DNA from: an uncultured Porphyromonadaceae bacterium
Lineage (GTDB): Bacteria > Bacteroidota > Bacteroidia > Bacteroidales > Muribaculaceae
Assembly (NCBI GenBank): GCA_900541555.1
Contig: UQKE01000003.1
Location: 1 to 64,000, forward strand
Length of the DNA: 64,000 bases
Direction: 5' to 3'
Shown here: positions 33,166 to 42,069 of the stretch, in pieces
Position numbering within the stretch: the first letter of the stretch is position 1
Layout: each line of letters opens with the position of its first letter
The notes under the pieces: model-generated
The model's database searches: none
The model's input: only the letters and a program-made list of their open reading frames with translations
Told to the model about the DNA's origin: nothing
Made by a program: the position numbers and the translations under genes

Positions 33166-34403
33166 ATCTTTATATATATTTTCTTTTTATACAATATGTA
33201 GCCTATCGCCCAGTTAATGCCAATGAATATCAAAGCATATACAAGCGAAGCAAAAGTGCGATCGCCCAACAAAGGTACTAAGGCTTTCGAATAAAGCAAG
33301 CCATGAATCGTAGTTCCTGCCACCGGAATCGTGCCAAACAATATGCCCAACACGCCGCCAAGCACATACATGAACAACGGATTTATGCCAAATGCTTCAA
33401 AGAATCGGCTCCATTTTTTATAGCCACGCACGTCGATAATCCAAATCAACAAGGCCAACAAGCTGGCCGCCAATCCGCATGTGACAATGGCAAACGTCGG
33501 CGTCCAAAGTTTTTTGCTGATGGGAATGCCATAGCTGAACAAAAAGCCCAAGAACGTCAAAATCGTACCAACGATGAAGAACCGCAAAACGCGCTTTTCG
33601 TTGTCTTTCACATTCACGATAATCCAACCGCAGCAGAAACCAATCAGCACATGCGCAATCGAAGGCAACGTGCTCAGCAATCCTTCCGGATCAATCGGCA
33701 ATGTCCGCGTCTCAAACAGTTGCATCGAATAAGGAGAATCCAAATTCACTCCGCCGACGGCAGTCGTCACTGTGTCGCGATACAAATGGGCATCGCCTAT
33801 GACTGCATGATCGACTTTGTAAACGACATTGTCCAAAGAAAATTCAAGGCCGTTCATCGTCAAAAGCAATACGCCGTAGACCACAAGAATGCCTGCCGCA
33901 ACATACGGGATAAACTTGTGTTTGACGGAAATGGCAATGATGGCGGCAGCACAATAGCAAAGCGCCAATCGAGGCATCACGCCAAGAATGCGAAGCCGCG
34001 AAAAGCTGTTGGCCGCATTCAGCAAGCGTTCGCCCAACGGCAGAGCGGGATCTGCACCGGCCAATCCGTAGCAAAAACGACTAAACCATGCAATCGCCAA
34101 ACCAATCAAGAAAATGACAATCGTGCGTCGCACGATTTTCACCAGCGTTGCATGAGAATATGAAAAGTTATATTTCCGCATGGAAATATAAGTGGAGATT
34201 CCCATTATGAACATAAAGAACGGGAACACCAAATCCGTCGGAGTCAATCCGAACCACGAAGCATGTTCCAACGGAGCGTAAATAGCACCCCATGACCCGG
34301 GATTGTTCACCATGATCATCCCCGCTATCGTTATTCCTCGCAATATATCCAACGCGAGGATACGGCTTTTCGGCTTTTTTACGGCCTCAACTGTTTCTAC
34401 CAT
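33162..34403 (-). CDS. murT: COG4299/DUF5009 membrane protein, MurT-like MurNAc transporter candidate
   Basis: 413 residues from the ATG at 34403; an ATG at 34442 is also in frame but would overlap the preceding gene by 19 bases. It has about ten or more membrane helices and the LDILRGITIAGMIMVNNPG start common to COG4299/HGSNAT-like proteins, whose human relative acetylates glucosamine. As I recall, the Tannerella forsythia member, MurT, was shown to import MurNAc and lies next to murK-murQ, as here. Transport is therefore likely; acyl transfer across the membrane is the alternative. It overlaps murK by four bases. Confidence 0.65.
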   Translation of the reverse strand: MVETVEAVKKPKSRILALDILRGITIAGMIMVNNPGSWGAIYAPLEHASWFGLTPTDLVFPFFMFIMGISTYISMRKYNFSYSHATLVKIVRRTIVIFLIGLAIAWFSRFCYGLAGADPALPLGERLLNAANSFSRLRILGVMPRLALCYCAAAIIAISVKHKFIPYVAAGILVVYGVLLLTMNGLEFSLDNVVYKVDHAVIGDAHLYRDTVTTAVGGVNLDSPYSMQLFETRTLPIDPEGLLSTLPSIAHVLIGFCCGWIIVNVKDNEKRVLRFFIVGTILTFLGFLFSYGIPISKKLWTPTFAIVTCGLAASLLALLIWIIDVRGYKKWSRFFEAFGINPLFMYVLGGVLGILFGTIPVAGTTIHGLLYSKALVPLLGDRTFASLVYALIFIGINWAIGYILYKKKIYIKI

Positions 34404-34423
34404 TTTTATATGAATCTTACTTT

Positions 34424-37204
34424 TTACTTTTTTGTTGTACATTCGTCTACCAAATACACTATCGAGTGATACGGTATGCCCGCATTCACCGACAAGCCTA
34501 TCTCACATGTGCGGCTATTGGAGAATCCGCGGCGCACGCCGGCCTTTTCAAGCTGCGGACGCAGTTTCCGCAATGCATAGCGGTTGACTTCCGGCTTCGT
34601 AAAGCCTTTGTCGCCGGCAAAGCCGCAACATCCCACTTCTTCCGGAATTATCACACGCGAAGAACACATGCCGGCAAGCGCGATGAATTTGTTTTCCAAC
34701 TTCATGTGGCGCGACGAGCACGTCAAATGAATGGCAATCGGCTCGTCGATTGGATTGAATTTCAACCGTGGCGCGACAAACTCATAGATAAATTCCACCG
34801 GCTCGTAGAGCTTCACCCGTTTCATCACGTTGCGCATGCGGTGCAAACAAGGGCTTTGATCGCACAACACCGGATAGCGTCCTTGCTGCGACGCTTCGTA
34901 GAGCGCGTCTTCAAGTTCTTTCGACTTTCGGTCGGCAATATCCGGCATGCCTTTGCTTTCCCAAATCGTTCCGCAACAAAGATTCTTCATGTCCTTGGGG
35001 AACACAACCTCATATCCGGCCTTTTGAAGCAAAGCCACAGTCTTGTCGATCAACGGCATGTCGACGCCCTTGCTCTTGCCCATCGTCTGGTTAATGCAGC
35101 TCGGGAAATAGACCACCTTCAATTCCGACTCCGTCTTTGCCAATTCATGCGGATAATAAGCACACGGGAACGACGACGACCATAACGGCACCCCGACGCG
35201 ATGCAGCGCACGGCCCATCACATCCACCGCCTTGTCGCCCAACACCGAATGCGCACACTGCGCCACAGAAAGAGCCGGCCGCAACGAAGCTTTTACAGCA
35301 GAAAAATGCCCTGCCACAAAATCTCCGACTTTATACCCTACACTTCCTTTCGGCAAAGCAGCTTCGCGCAAATCGTGGATCATCTCTCCCACATTGATTC
35401 GCATCGGACACGATGTGCTGCACAAGCCATCGCCTGCACATGTGGCATTGCCCAGATATTTAAACGATTCCTGCAAATGCAATAATCGCTGCGATTTCGC
35501 ATCGGAAGCACGCAAACGCGATATTTCGCGTTGGATGATGATGCGCTGGCGCGATGAGAGCGTAAAACCGCACGTCAAGCAATTCACCTCGCAGAAGCCG
35601 CATTCGATGCAACGGTCGACTTTCGGATTCGTCAACGGCATCGGCTTGATGCATTTGACGTAGCAATCAGGATCATCGTTGAATATAACCCCCGGGTTGA
35701 TAATTCCTTCCGGATCAAACAGCGTTTTCACCGCTTTCATCACCGAATATGCCTTTTCGCCCCATTCGAGTTTCACGAAAGGCGCCATGTTGCGTCCCGT
35801 GCCGTGTTCGGCTTTCAACGAACCGTCGTATTTATCGACCACAAGCCGCTCCACGCCCCGCATCAAGCCTTTGTAGCGCTCGATTTCCTCGGGCGTGTCG
35901 AACGACTGGGCCAATATAAAGTGGAAGTTTCCTTCCAAAGCATGGCCGTAAATGCAAGCATCGTCATATCCATGCTCTTCCAAAAGATTTTGCAAGTCCT
36001 CGGTAGCCTCCGGCAAATTCTCGATATGGAATGCCACATCCTCAATCAGCACCGTAGTGCCCAAAGGCCGTGTTCCTCCAACCGACGGGAATATGCCCGC
36101 GCGAATAGCCCAATATTGCGAATATATCTCCGGATTGTCGGTAAAATCGACCGGCGTATACAAATCAAACGGTTCAAGGATGCGTTTGATTTCGTCGATA
36201 TTGGCTTGCAACTCTTCCGGCGTGTCGCCCTTCGTCTCCGTCAAAACGGCAGTCAGGCCTTCGCCTGTCGTGTCGTTGACCGAAGAAAGCGACTTTTTGT
36301 CGAGCAATTCGGCGCTGAACACCGGACCTTTCTTCATGGCCACTACTGCGCGACAAGCCTCCTTGATGTCGGAGAAATAGAGCATTGCGCTTGCAGAATG
36401 AGGATAAAGGTGGCCTGTCTTCATTGTCACTTCCGACATGAAGCCAAGCGTACCTTCCGATCCTACCATCAAATGCGCGATAATGTCGAACGGGTCTGTG
36501 AATCGAACAAAAGGCAGAATGTTGAGGCCTGTCACATTTTTAATCGAATACTTGTAACGGATGCGCTCCGCCAATTCTTCGTCGCCAGTCACCTCATCGC
36601 GTATTTCCTCGATTTTGCGCAAAAATTCAGGATGCGTGTCGGCAAAATTTTTCCGGCTTTCCGCATTGCCTGTATCAAGCACTGTCCCGTCGGCAAAAAC
36701 GATGCGAATCGATTCGAGCATGCGGTCGCTGTTGGCATGCGTGCCGCAATTCATGCCCGAAGCGTTGTTCATCACGATTCCTCCTACCATCGCCGCATTT
36801 TTCGATGCCGGATCGGGCGTGAATGTTTTCCCGTATGGCTTCAAAATCTGATTCACGCGATCGCCGATAATTCCCGGCTGCATGGTGATTGTCGAGGCAT
36901 CTGCCGATATCGTGTATTTTTCCCAATTCTTACCGGCCACGATAAGAATCGAATCGCTTATCGATTGCCCCGACAAGCTCGTGCCGGCGGCACGAAACGT
37001 GACAGGCAAATGCAACCGATTGGCAGCTGCCAACAATTTAGAAACCTCTTCTTCCGATTTCGAACGAACGACAATTCGAGGTATTTTCCGATAGAAACTG
37101 GCGTCGGTGCCCCATGCAAGGCAACGCAAGTCGTCGGTATAAATCCGGTCCTTCGGAATAAATGCCCGAATTTCGTTCAAATACGACTGATAGGATTCGT
37201 TCAT
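34424..37204 (-). CDS. FAD-linked oxidoreductase fused to Fe-S subunit, candidate D-lactate dehydrogenase
   Basis: 926 residues. N-terminal half: a PCMH-type FAD domain (VTFRAAGTSLSGQS; GGIVMNNASGMNCG; GSEGTLGFMSEVT) and the FAD-oxidase C-terminal domain (KAEHGTGRNMAPF). C-terminal half: two 4Fe-4S clusters (CIECGFCEVNC; CAGDGLCSTSCP) and two CCG heterodisulfide-reductase-type domains (CCGTIWESKG; CCGFAGDKG). This GlcD-GlpC fusion is typical of D-lactate/2-hydroxyacid dehydrogenases that reduce quinone. Since MurQ, encoded in the same run, releases D-lactate, lactate oxidation to pyruvate is the natural role here; it is inferred, not shown. Confidence 0.8.
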   Translation of the reverse strand: MNESYQSYLNEIRAFIPKDRIYTDDLRCLAWGTDASFYRKIPRIVVRSKSEEEVSKLLAAANRLHLPVTFRAAGTSLSGQSISDSILIVAGKNWEKYTISADASTITMQPGIIGDRVNQILKPYGKTFTPDPASKNAAMVGGIVMNNASGMNCGTHANSDRMLESIRIVFADGTVLDTGNAESRKNFADTHPEFLRKIEEIRDEVTGDEELAERIRYKYSIKNVTGLNILPFVRFTDPFDIIAHLMVGSEGTLGFMSEVTMKTGHLYPHSASAMLYFSDIKEACRAVVAMKKGPVFSAELLDKKSLSSVNDTTGEGLTAVLTETKGDTPEELQANIDEIKRILEPFDLYTPVDFTDNPEIYSQYWAIRAGIFPSVGGTRPLGTTVLIEDVAFHIENLPEATEDLQNLLEEHGYDDACIYGHALEGNFHFILAQSFDTPEEIERYKGLMRGVERLVVDKYDGSLKAEHGTGRNMAPFVKLEWGEKAYSVMKAVKTLFDPEGIINPGVIFNDDPDCYVKCIKPMPLTNPKVDRCIECGFCEVNCLTCGFTLSSRQRIIIQREISRLRASDAKSQRLLHLQESFKYLGNATCAGDGLCSTSCPMRINVGEMIHDLREAALPKGSVGYKVGDFVAGHFSAVKASLRPALSVAQCAHSVLGDKAVDVMGRALHRVGVPLWSSSFPCAYYPHELAKTESELKVVYFPSCINQTMGKSKGVDMPLIDKTVALLQKAGYEVVFPKDMKNLCCGTIWESKGMPDIADRKSKELEDALYEASQQGRYPVLCDQSPCLHRMRNVMKRVKLYEPVEFIYEFVAPRLKFNPIDEPIAIHLTCSSRHMKLENKFIALAGMCSSRVIIPEEVGCCGFAGDKGFTKPEVNRYALRKLRPQLEKAGVRRGFSNSRTCEIGLSVNAGIPYHSIVYLVDECTTKK

Positions 37205-37207
37205 ATA

Positions 37208-38443
37208 CTACTTGTATAAATAATATTTGCTTGATTTGTTTTTAAATGCTTCTGCGTCTTTGTTCCAATAATCGATGATGTCGCTCACACGATAATCCTT
37301 CGAGAAACGAACGCGGATTTGGTCGCATCCGCACACTTTGTCGAACATGTCGAAACGTCCCTTGTCGGTAGTCGTTTCAAATATTCGTTTCTCCGGATAA
37401 AGGCGTGCCAATTCTTGCATCGCATAGAATTGGATCAGCGTCAAGTTCAACTCCGGATTCTTTTCATCAATATAAAATTGGACACCTTGCAAATTTTCTC
37501 CTTTGCCCGTCGAATAGAAAGGCACAATATGGATCGGACGGAATTTCACGCCCGGCAACTGCAAGGCATTCATGGCAGCAGAAAATTTCTCTGCCTCAAT
37601 CCAATCGGCACAAATCAATTGGAACGGCAAAGTATAGCCAACGCCGATCGACACATAATAGAGCTCGCCAAGAATGCCCGTGGCCGGATAGTAAGACCCC
37701 ACTATCGGCTGCGGAATATGCGGCGACGGCAACACCCACGGCATTCCCGTTTCGGCGAAAGTCATGTCGCGCGTCCAACCTTCCATCGGCACAACTGTCA
37801 ATTTCGCTTTCTTGCCGCCGGCCACCATGCCTTCCTCGTTAAGGAAAACGGCCATTTCGCCCGGTGTCATGCCATAAAGATACGGTATCTTGAATTGGCT
37901 CACAAAGGAATAGAAGCCATCCTCCACCAAGTTGCCCTCCACGCGATTGCCGCCAAGCGGATTTGGGCGGTCGAGCACGACGAGCTCGATGTCGTTTTCA
38001 GCGCAAGCTTCAAGCGCAAGGCCGAGGGTGCTGACAAACGTGAACGAACGGCATCCGATGTCTTGTATGTCGTAGACCAACGCATCGATGCCTTCAAGCA
38101 TTTCAGGTGTCGGCTTCTTCGTCTTTCCATAAATGGAATAGACTTTCACTCCGGTGGCCGGATCCACGGAGTTGCCCACTTCGTCGCCGGCATGCACGTC
38201 GCCGCGCACGCCATGTTCCGGACCGAACAGTGCTACAAGTTCCACATTGGCAGCCTCATGGAGGATGTCGACTGTCGATTTCAAATTATTATCGATGCCC
38301 GTCGGGTTCGTAATCAATCCGACGCGTTTTCCTGCAAGTTGCTTGAATCCATTGTCGCGAAGCACTTCCACTCCCGGCTTCACTGCTGCCGCAACCGTCA
38401 TGGCAGCTGCGACAAAAAGCATTGTCAATATTCCTTTTTTCAT
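37208..38443 (-). CDS. namZ: exo-beta-N-acetylmuramidase NamZ family protein (DUF1343)
   Basis: 411 residues from the ATG at 38443, chosen because the signal peptide starts here (MKKGILTMLFVAAAMTVAAA) and leaves 7 bases after the ampG stop. DUF1343 signatures are clear: KRVGLITNPTGID, LFGPEHGVRGDVHAGDEV, VYDIQDIGCRSFTFVSTL and DRPNPLGGNRVEG. NamZ enzymes (B. subtilis YbbC, Tannerella NamZ) release terminal MurNAc from the non-reducing end of peptidoglycan fragments in the periplasm. Together with the downstream importer, kinase and etherase it forms a MurNAc salvage route. Confidence 0.85.
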   Translation of the reverse strand: MKKGILTMLFVAAAMTVAAAVKPGVEVLRDNGFKQLAGKRVGLITNPTGIDNNLKSTVDILHEAANVELVALFGPEHGVRGDVHAGDEVGNSVDPATGVKVYSIYGKTKKPTPEMLEGIDALVYDIQDIGCRSFTFVSTLGLALEACAENDIELVVLDRPNPLGGNRVEGNLVEDGFYSFVSQFKIPYLYGMTPGEMAVFLNEEGMVAGGKKAKLTVVPMEGWTRDMTFAETGMPWVLPSPHIPQPIVGSYYPATGILGELYYVSIGVGYTLPFQLICADWIEAEKFSAAMNALQLPGVKFRPIHIVPFYSTGKGENLQGVQFYIDEKNPELNLTLIQFYAMQELARLYPEKRIFETTTDKGRFDMFDKVCGCDQIRVRFSKDYRVSDIIDYWNKDAEAFKNKSSKYYLYK

Positions 38444-38450
38444 TTTTTTC

Positions 38451-39791
38451 TTAGTGTTTAGCTCCATAACTGGGGTCGATATGCCTGCGCACAAGAGCCG
38501 TCACAAGCCATGTGGCAAGGTTGCAACCAAGCACCCAGAAGAAGAAATTAACATACGAGTTGCCCAACATCACTTCCTTAATCCAACCGGCAGCCATGCC
38601 CGGGAGCATCATGCCCAAAGCCATGAACGCCGTGCAGATTGCATAGTGGGACGTTTTATACGGGCCTTCCGCGAAATACATCATGAAGAGCATGAATGCC
38701 GTGAAACCGAATCCATAAGCGAATTGCTCAAGAATGATGGCCGAGAAAGTGATTGCCTTGCCGGCTACGGTCGAATAATCCGGCTGCAACGTCGAAAGGA
38801 TAATGTAAGCCACGCAGTTGAGCGACGTGGCAAGAGCCATCGGCCAGATCCATTTGCGCAAACCGCCACGCGAAGCGCAAATGCCGCCAATGATACCTCC
38901 GACTGTCAAACCGATGATTGCAAGCGTGCCATAAGCGAAGCCCACTTCCATTTGACTCATGCCCAATCCTCCGGCAGCGCGGTCGGCAAGAAGGAACGGT
39001 TGGCAAAGCTTCACCACCTGCGCCTCCGGCAAGCGATAGAGAAGCATGAACAACATTGCCAAAACCACATGTTTCTTTTTAAAGAACGTCACGAAAGAGC
39101 CTGCAAAGCCTTTAAGTATGCTGCTGATGCCCTGCCCTGCTTCACCGACGGGTTTGTCGGCAGCCGGCACAGGCAAAATGAACATGTGCCAAATAGATAC
39201 GACGCCAAAGAACACAGCACAGCTTGCCACAGTCCACATCCATGCGTGGGCCGTGTCGAAATACGCTTCGAGCGCACCGGCAATCATCACCAAGCCGCCT
39301 TGTCCAAACACATTGGCGCAACGATAGAACGTGGAACGGATGCCCACGAACATGCTCTGCTGATTTGTGTTGAGAGCAAGCATGTAAAATCCATCGGATG
39401 CGATATCGTGCGTCGCTGAGCAAAATGCCGTAATGAAGTAGAAGAACAAGCAAACGGCAAATTCGCTCACAAGCACGCCTTCTGCTATTTCCGCCTTATT
39501 TGGCAACGGCATCGTGAAAGCGATGCAAGCAAGGCCGACTGCCACGCATACCTGCATGACGACAGTCCACCAGCGTTTCGTTTTAAGTACGTCCACAATC
39601 GGACCCCAGAAAGGTTTAATCACCCACGGGAGATAGAGCCAGCCGGTATAGAGGGCGGCATCCGTTTCCGACATGCCAAGCTGCGTGAACAGCACCATTG
39701 TCACCATATTGATGAAAATGAACGGTATGCCTTGTGCAAAATACAACGTGGGAATCCATGCCCACGGATTGCGTGTTGTTGCTTTTCTCAT
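38451..39791 (-). CDS. ampG: AmpG-type muropeptide permease (MFS)
   Basis: 446 residues, about 12 membrane helices. It begins NPWAWIPTLYFAQGIPF, the AmpG N-terminal signature, and has DVLKTKRWWTVVMQ after TM2 and SATHDIASDGFYM in TM4-5. AmpG proteins import GlcNAc-anhydro-MurNAc (peptides) into the cytoplasm. It lies next to namZ and the SpoIID-like gene, so two import routes (disaccharide by AmpG, free MurNAc by the MurT-like protein) appear in one operon. Confidence 0.9.
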   Translation of the reverse strand: MRKATTRNPWAWIPTLYFAQGIPFIFINMVTMVLFTQLGMSETDAALYTGWLYLPWVIKPFWGPIVDVLKTKRWWTVVMQVCVAVGLACIAFTMPLPNKAEIAEGVLVSEFAVCLFFYFITAFCSATHDIASDGFYMLALNTNQQSMFVGIRSTFYRCANVFGQGGLVMIAGALEAYFDTAHAWMWTVASCAVFFGVVSIWHMFILPVPAADKPVGEAGQGISSILKGFAGSFVTFFKKKHVVLAMLFMLLYRLPEAQVVKLCQPFLLADRAAGGLGMSQMEVGFAYGTLAIIGLTVGGIIGGICASRGGLRKWIWPMALATSLNCVAYIILSTLQPDYSTVAGKAITFSAIILEQFAYGFGFTAFMLFMMYFAEGPYKTSHYAICTAFMALGMMLPGMAAGWIKEVMLGNSYVNFFFWVLGCNLATWLVTALVRRHIDPSYGAKH

Positions 39792-39797
39792 TTGTTT

Positions 39798-41120
39798 TTA
39801 TTTTGAATATAGTTCGGTTATTTCTGAATTAATGAAATAATGTTGAAGAATCTGACGATAATTATAGCCTTTTTCGCCCATTACGGCTGCTCCGATCTGG
39901 CAAAGCCCCACGCCATGCCCCCAACCTGCTCCTTTAAGGACAAATTTTGCAGGCACTCCGTTCTCCTCGCCTTCTTTTTCCACGACAAATGCCGAGCTGT
40001 AAAGATGCGACGGGGAGAGCGTGCGGCGTATTTCTAATTCCTTGCCAATGATACGGGTTTTCTTCGTGCCGACGATACGCAAGCGGTAAAGGCGGCCGGA
40101 TGTCCCGCGCGCCACAGGCTGCAAGTCGACAATGTCGCCATAGTCCACGCCTGAACGGCGGCGAATCAGTTCCGACAACTCCGCTTGTCCGTATTCCACT
40201 TTCCAACGATAGAAATCCACCGTTTCTTGATCGTAGCTGTTCAACACTTGCGACAGGATTTGCTTGTCCTGCGTATTGCAAAATGCATCCGGAGCATTCA
40301 ATATCCACTCACGGGCATTTTCCTCAACAGTCAGGTCGGGAAAATCCATCGGCTTGTCGCTGTCGCGCCGCGCCACAAGATAATCATAGTGTTTCGGTTC
40401 CCAGCAATTCTCAAACTGCTCGAACACGCCGCCGCACGATTTTGAGAATCGCGCGTCGCACAATTTCCCGTCGTAAGTCAGCACCTGCCCGCACGTAGCA
40501 TCGATGGCTTCGCGCACCCGAGGCGTCGTTTCGCGTGTGATGCCTTGATAGCGTTGGCAATGGTCGTCGGCGCAAACATCAAAATTCACATGATCCTCAC
40601 GATCGTACCACCTTGTCAATTCCTCGTCGGTCTCGACACAAGCATTATAATCGCTCTGCGCGTCGGTCAAGGTTTTGTTTTTCTCGATTTGCGCCAAAAG
40701 CCAACTGCGTGAAATCACGGCATGAGCTTTCAACAATTCAGCCGAAGCCGTCGCGCTCATCTCGGAGGATATGACGCTCGCCAAATATTCTTCCACCGGA
40801 AGGATATTGATGGCTGTCACCTTTCCATTCTCTATGATCAAGCGCAAGGCTCCGCGAAATTTTTGATTCTCTTTCCGTTCCCAATGGAAATTCACGCCAA
40901 TCGTCACGCCGCACAATTCGAAACTATCCGTTTCGGCATTGACCGGAAAGAATTCCATCTGATCGTACAATTGGCCGTTCCAACGAATTTTTCCGTCCGC
41001 TGCCTCGGCGGTTTGTTCGCCACGCACAGGCTTTCCGTCCAACATGAAATCTGTCGGGAATATGAATCTGATTGCCGGCTCGCTCATGATGCCGACTTTC
41101 ACTTGTGGTTGCTGCGACAT
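39798..41120 (-). CDS. SpoIID/LytB domain protein
   Basis: 440 residues. The SpoIID/LytB domain (about 90-435) is complete: ISSEMSATASAELLKAHAVISRS, the CADDHCQRYQG segment, DARFSKSCGG and GAGWGHGVGLCQIGAAVMG. SpoIID cleaves peptidoglycan glycan strands lacking peptides, and LytB-type relatives enhance amidases. The N-terminus (MSQQPQVKVGIMSEPAIRF) has no visible signal peptide or membrane segment, which is odd for a wall enzyme; it may act in the cytoplasm on imported fragments or be exported another way. It lies 7 bases after the DUF4922 gene and 6 before ampG. Confidence 0.82.
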   Translation of the reverse strand: MSQQPQVKVGIMSEPAIRFIFPTDFMLDGKPVRGEQTAEAADGKIRWNGQLYDQMEFFPVNAETDSFELCGVTIGVNFHWERKENQKFRGALRLIIENGKVTAINILPVEEYLASVISSEMSATASAELLKAHAVISRSWLLAQIEKNKTLTDAQSDYNACVETDEELTRWYDREDHVNFDVCADDHCQRYQGITRETTPRVREAIDATCGQVLTYDGKLCDARFSKSCGGVFEQFENCWEPKHYDYLVARRDSDKPMDFPDLTVEENAREWILNAPDAFCNTQDKQILSQVLNSYDQETVDFYRWKVEYGQAELSELIRRRSGVDYGDIVDLQPVARGTSGRLYRLRIVGTKKTRIIGKELEIRRTLSPSHLYSSAFVVEKEGEENGVPAKFVLKGAGWGHGVGLCQIGAAVMGEKGYNYRQILQHYFINSEITELYSK

Positions 41121-41127
41121 AGTGTTT

Positions 41128-42057
41128 CTATTTTAATTTTTCAGCAATTGCTCTCAATTCCTGCTCGTTCAAGCACACTTCGTCCAATATTTTGCAAATA
41201 TCGTCGATCGAGATTTTATTAAAATCTTTTTCAAGCGGAGTGATAAATACGCCGCCCATGTCGACCGATGCCGGACTCAGCAAAATATTTTCTTCTCCCT
41301 CTGCGAAATAGCATGACGGACGATGTTTCTTCCGCGGGAAAACCACAATGTTCCATTGCCCGCCGTCGCACCAGCAGAGCACGTTGAGCATCGGTTCCGG
41401 TTCGCCTTCGGGGATATCGAGCTTGCCATACAAATCGTCGAACATCCGTTCGCCTTCTTCCACCGATTTTGTCCGTATCAGGAAACACGGATGCGAAAGT
41501 TCCGTCAAAATGCACATTTCGGCATTGCCGGTCTTTTCCACCACTTCGCTCTTCGCATTGGCAATGTCGGCCTCTATCGGCATAAAGCCTCTGTTGCCGG
41601 CTTGGAAATGCATGTGGTCGGGGGCTGAAGCGCCGCATTTCGGACCGTTGTAGAACAGCGTAAAGCCTTCAAGCACTTGCGCAAGGCGCATCATGTCGCC
41701 AATACGGCCGGCAATGCGCTGGTCGATATGCGCATTGGACGGAATCGTCAGATGTTTCGGAAAGATCGGGAACGGATTTACCAAAACCGTATAACCGTTC
41801 CACGCCAATCCTTCCTGCACAGCCGGACGATTTTCCTCGCAAAGGAAACATTTCCGTTCTTTCAACGATTTCGCATCGACTTTTGCCGACGACGACACAA
41901 TCCGAGCCGGATTGAATTGCACTTTGACCGATGCATTGTTGACCTTAAACTCCTTGATTTTGACATTCTTCAATGCCTCAAAGTTGTTTTTGGCCGTATC
42001 CCATACTTTTAATTGACTTTCTATGAATGAAAGCACAGTTTCTCCAGTAATCTCCAT
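41128..42057 (-). CDS. DUF4922 protein, GalT/Apa-like nucleotidyltransferase fold
   Basis: 309 residues, cytoplasmic. It carries CFLCEENRPA (a CxxC, possible zinc site, about residue 72) and YTVLVNPFPIFPKHLTIP, both as in GalT/ATP-adenylyltransferase proteins, and the triad APDHMHFQAGN (about 140-150). HxHxQ rather than HxHxH marks transferases and phosphorylases of the HIT superfamily, with the middle His as nucleophile. A nucleotide-sugar phosphorylase or sugar-1-phosphate nucleotidyltransferase is therefore likely. The substrate is unknown; position between a GT2 gene and SpoIID in a MurNAc locus suggests an amino-sugar nucleotide. Confidence 0.75.
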   Translation of the reverse strand: MEITGETVLSFIESQLKVWDTAKNNFEALKNVKIKEFKVNNASVKVQFNPARIVSSSAKVDAKSLKERKCFLCEENRPAVQEGLAWNGYTVLVNPFPIFPKHLTIPSNAHIDQRIAGRIGDMMRLAQVLEGFTLFYNGPKCGASAPDHMHFQAGNRGFMPIEADIANAKSEVVEKTGNAEMCILTELSHPCFLIRTKSVEEGERMFDDLYGKLDIPEGEPEPMLNVLCWCDGGQWNIVVFPRKKHRPSCYFAEGEENILLSPASVDMGGVFITPLEKDFNKISIDDICKILDEVCLNEQELRAIAEKLK

Positions 42058-42069
42058 TGCTTTTGCTGC

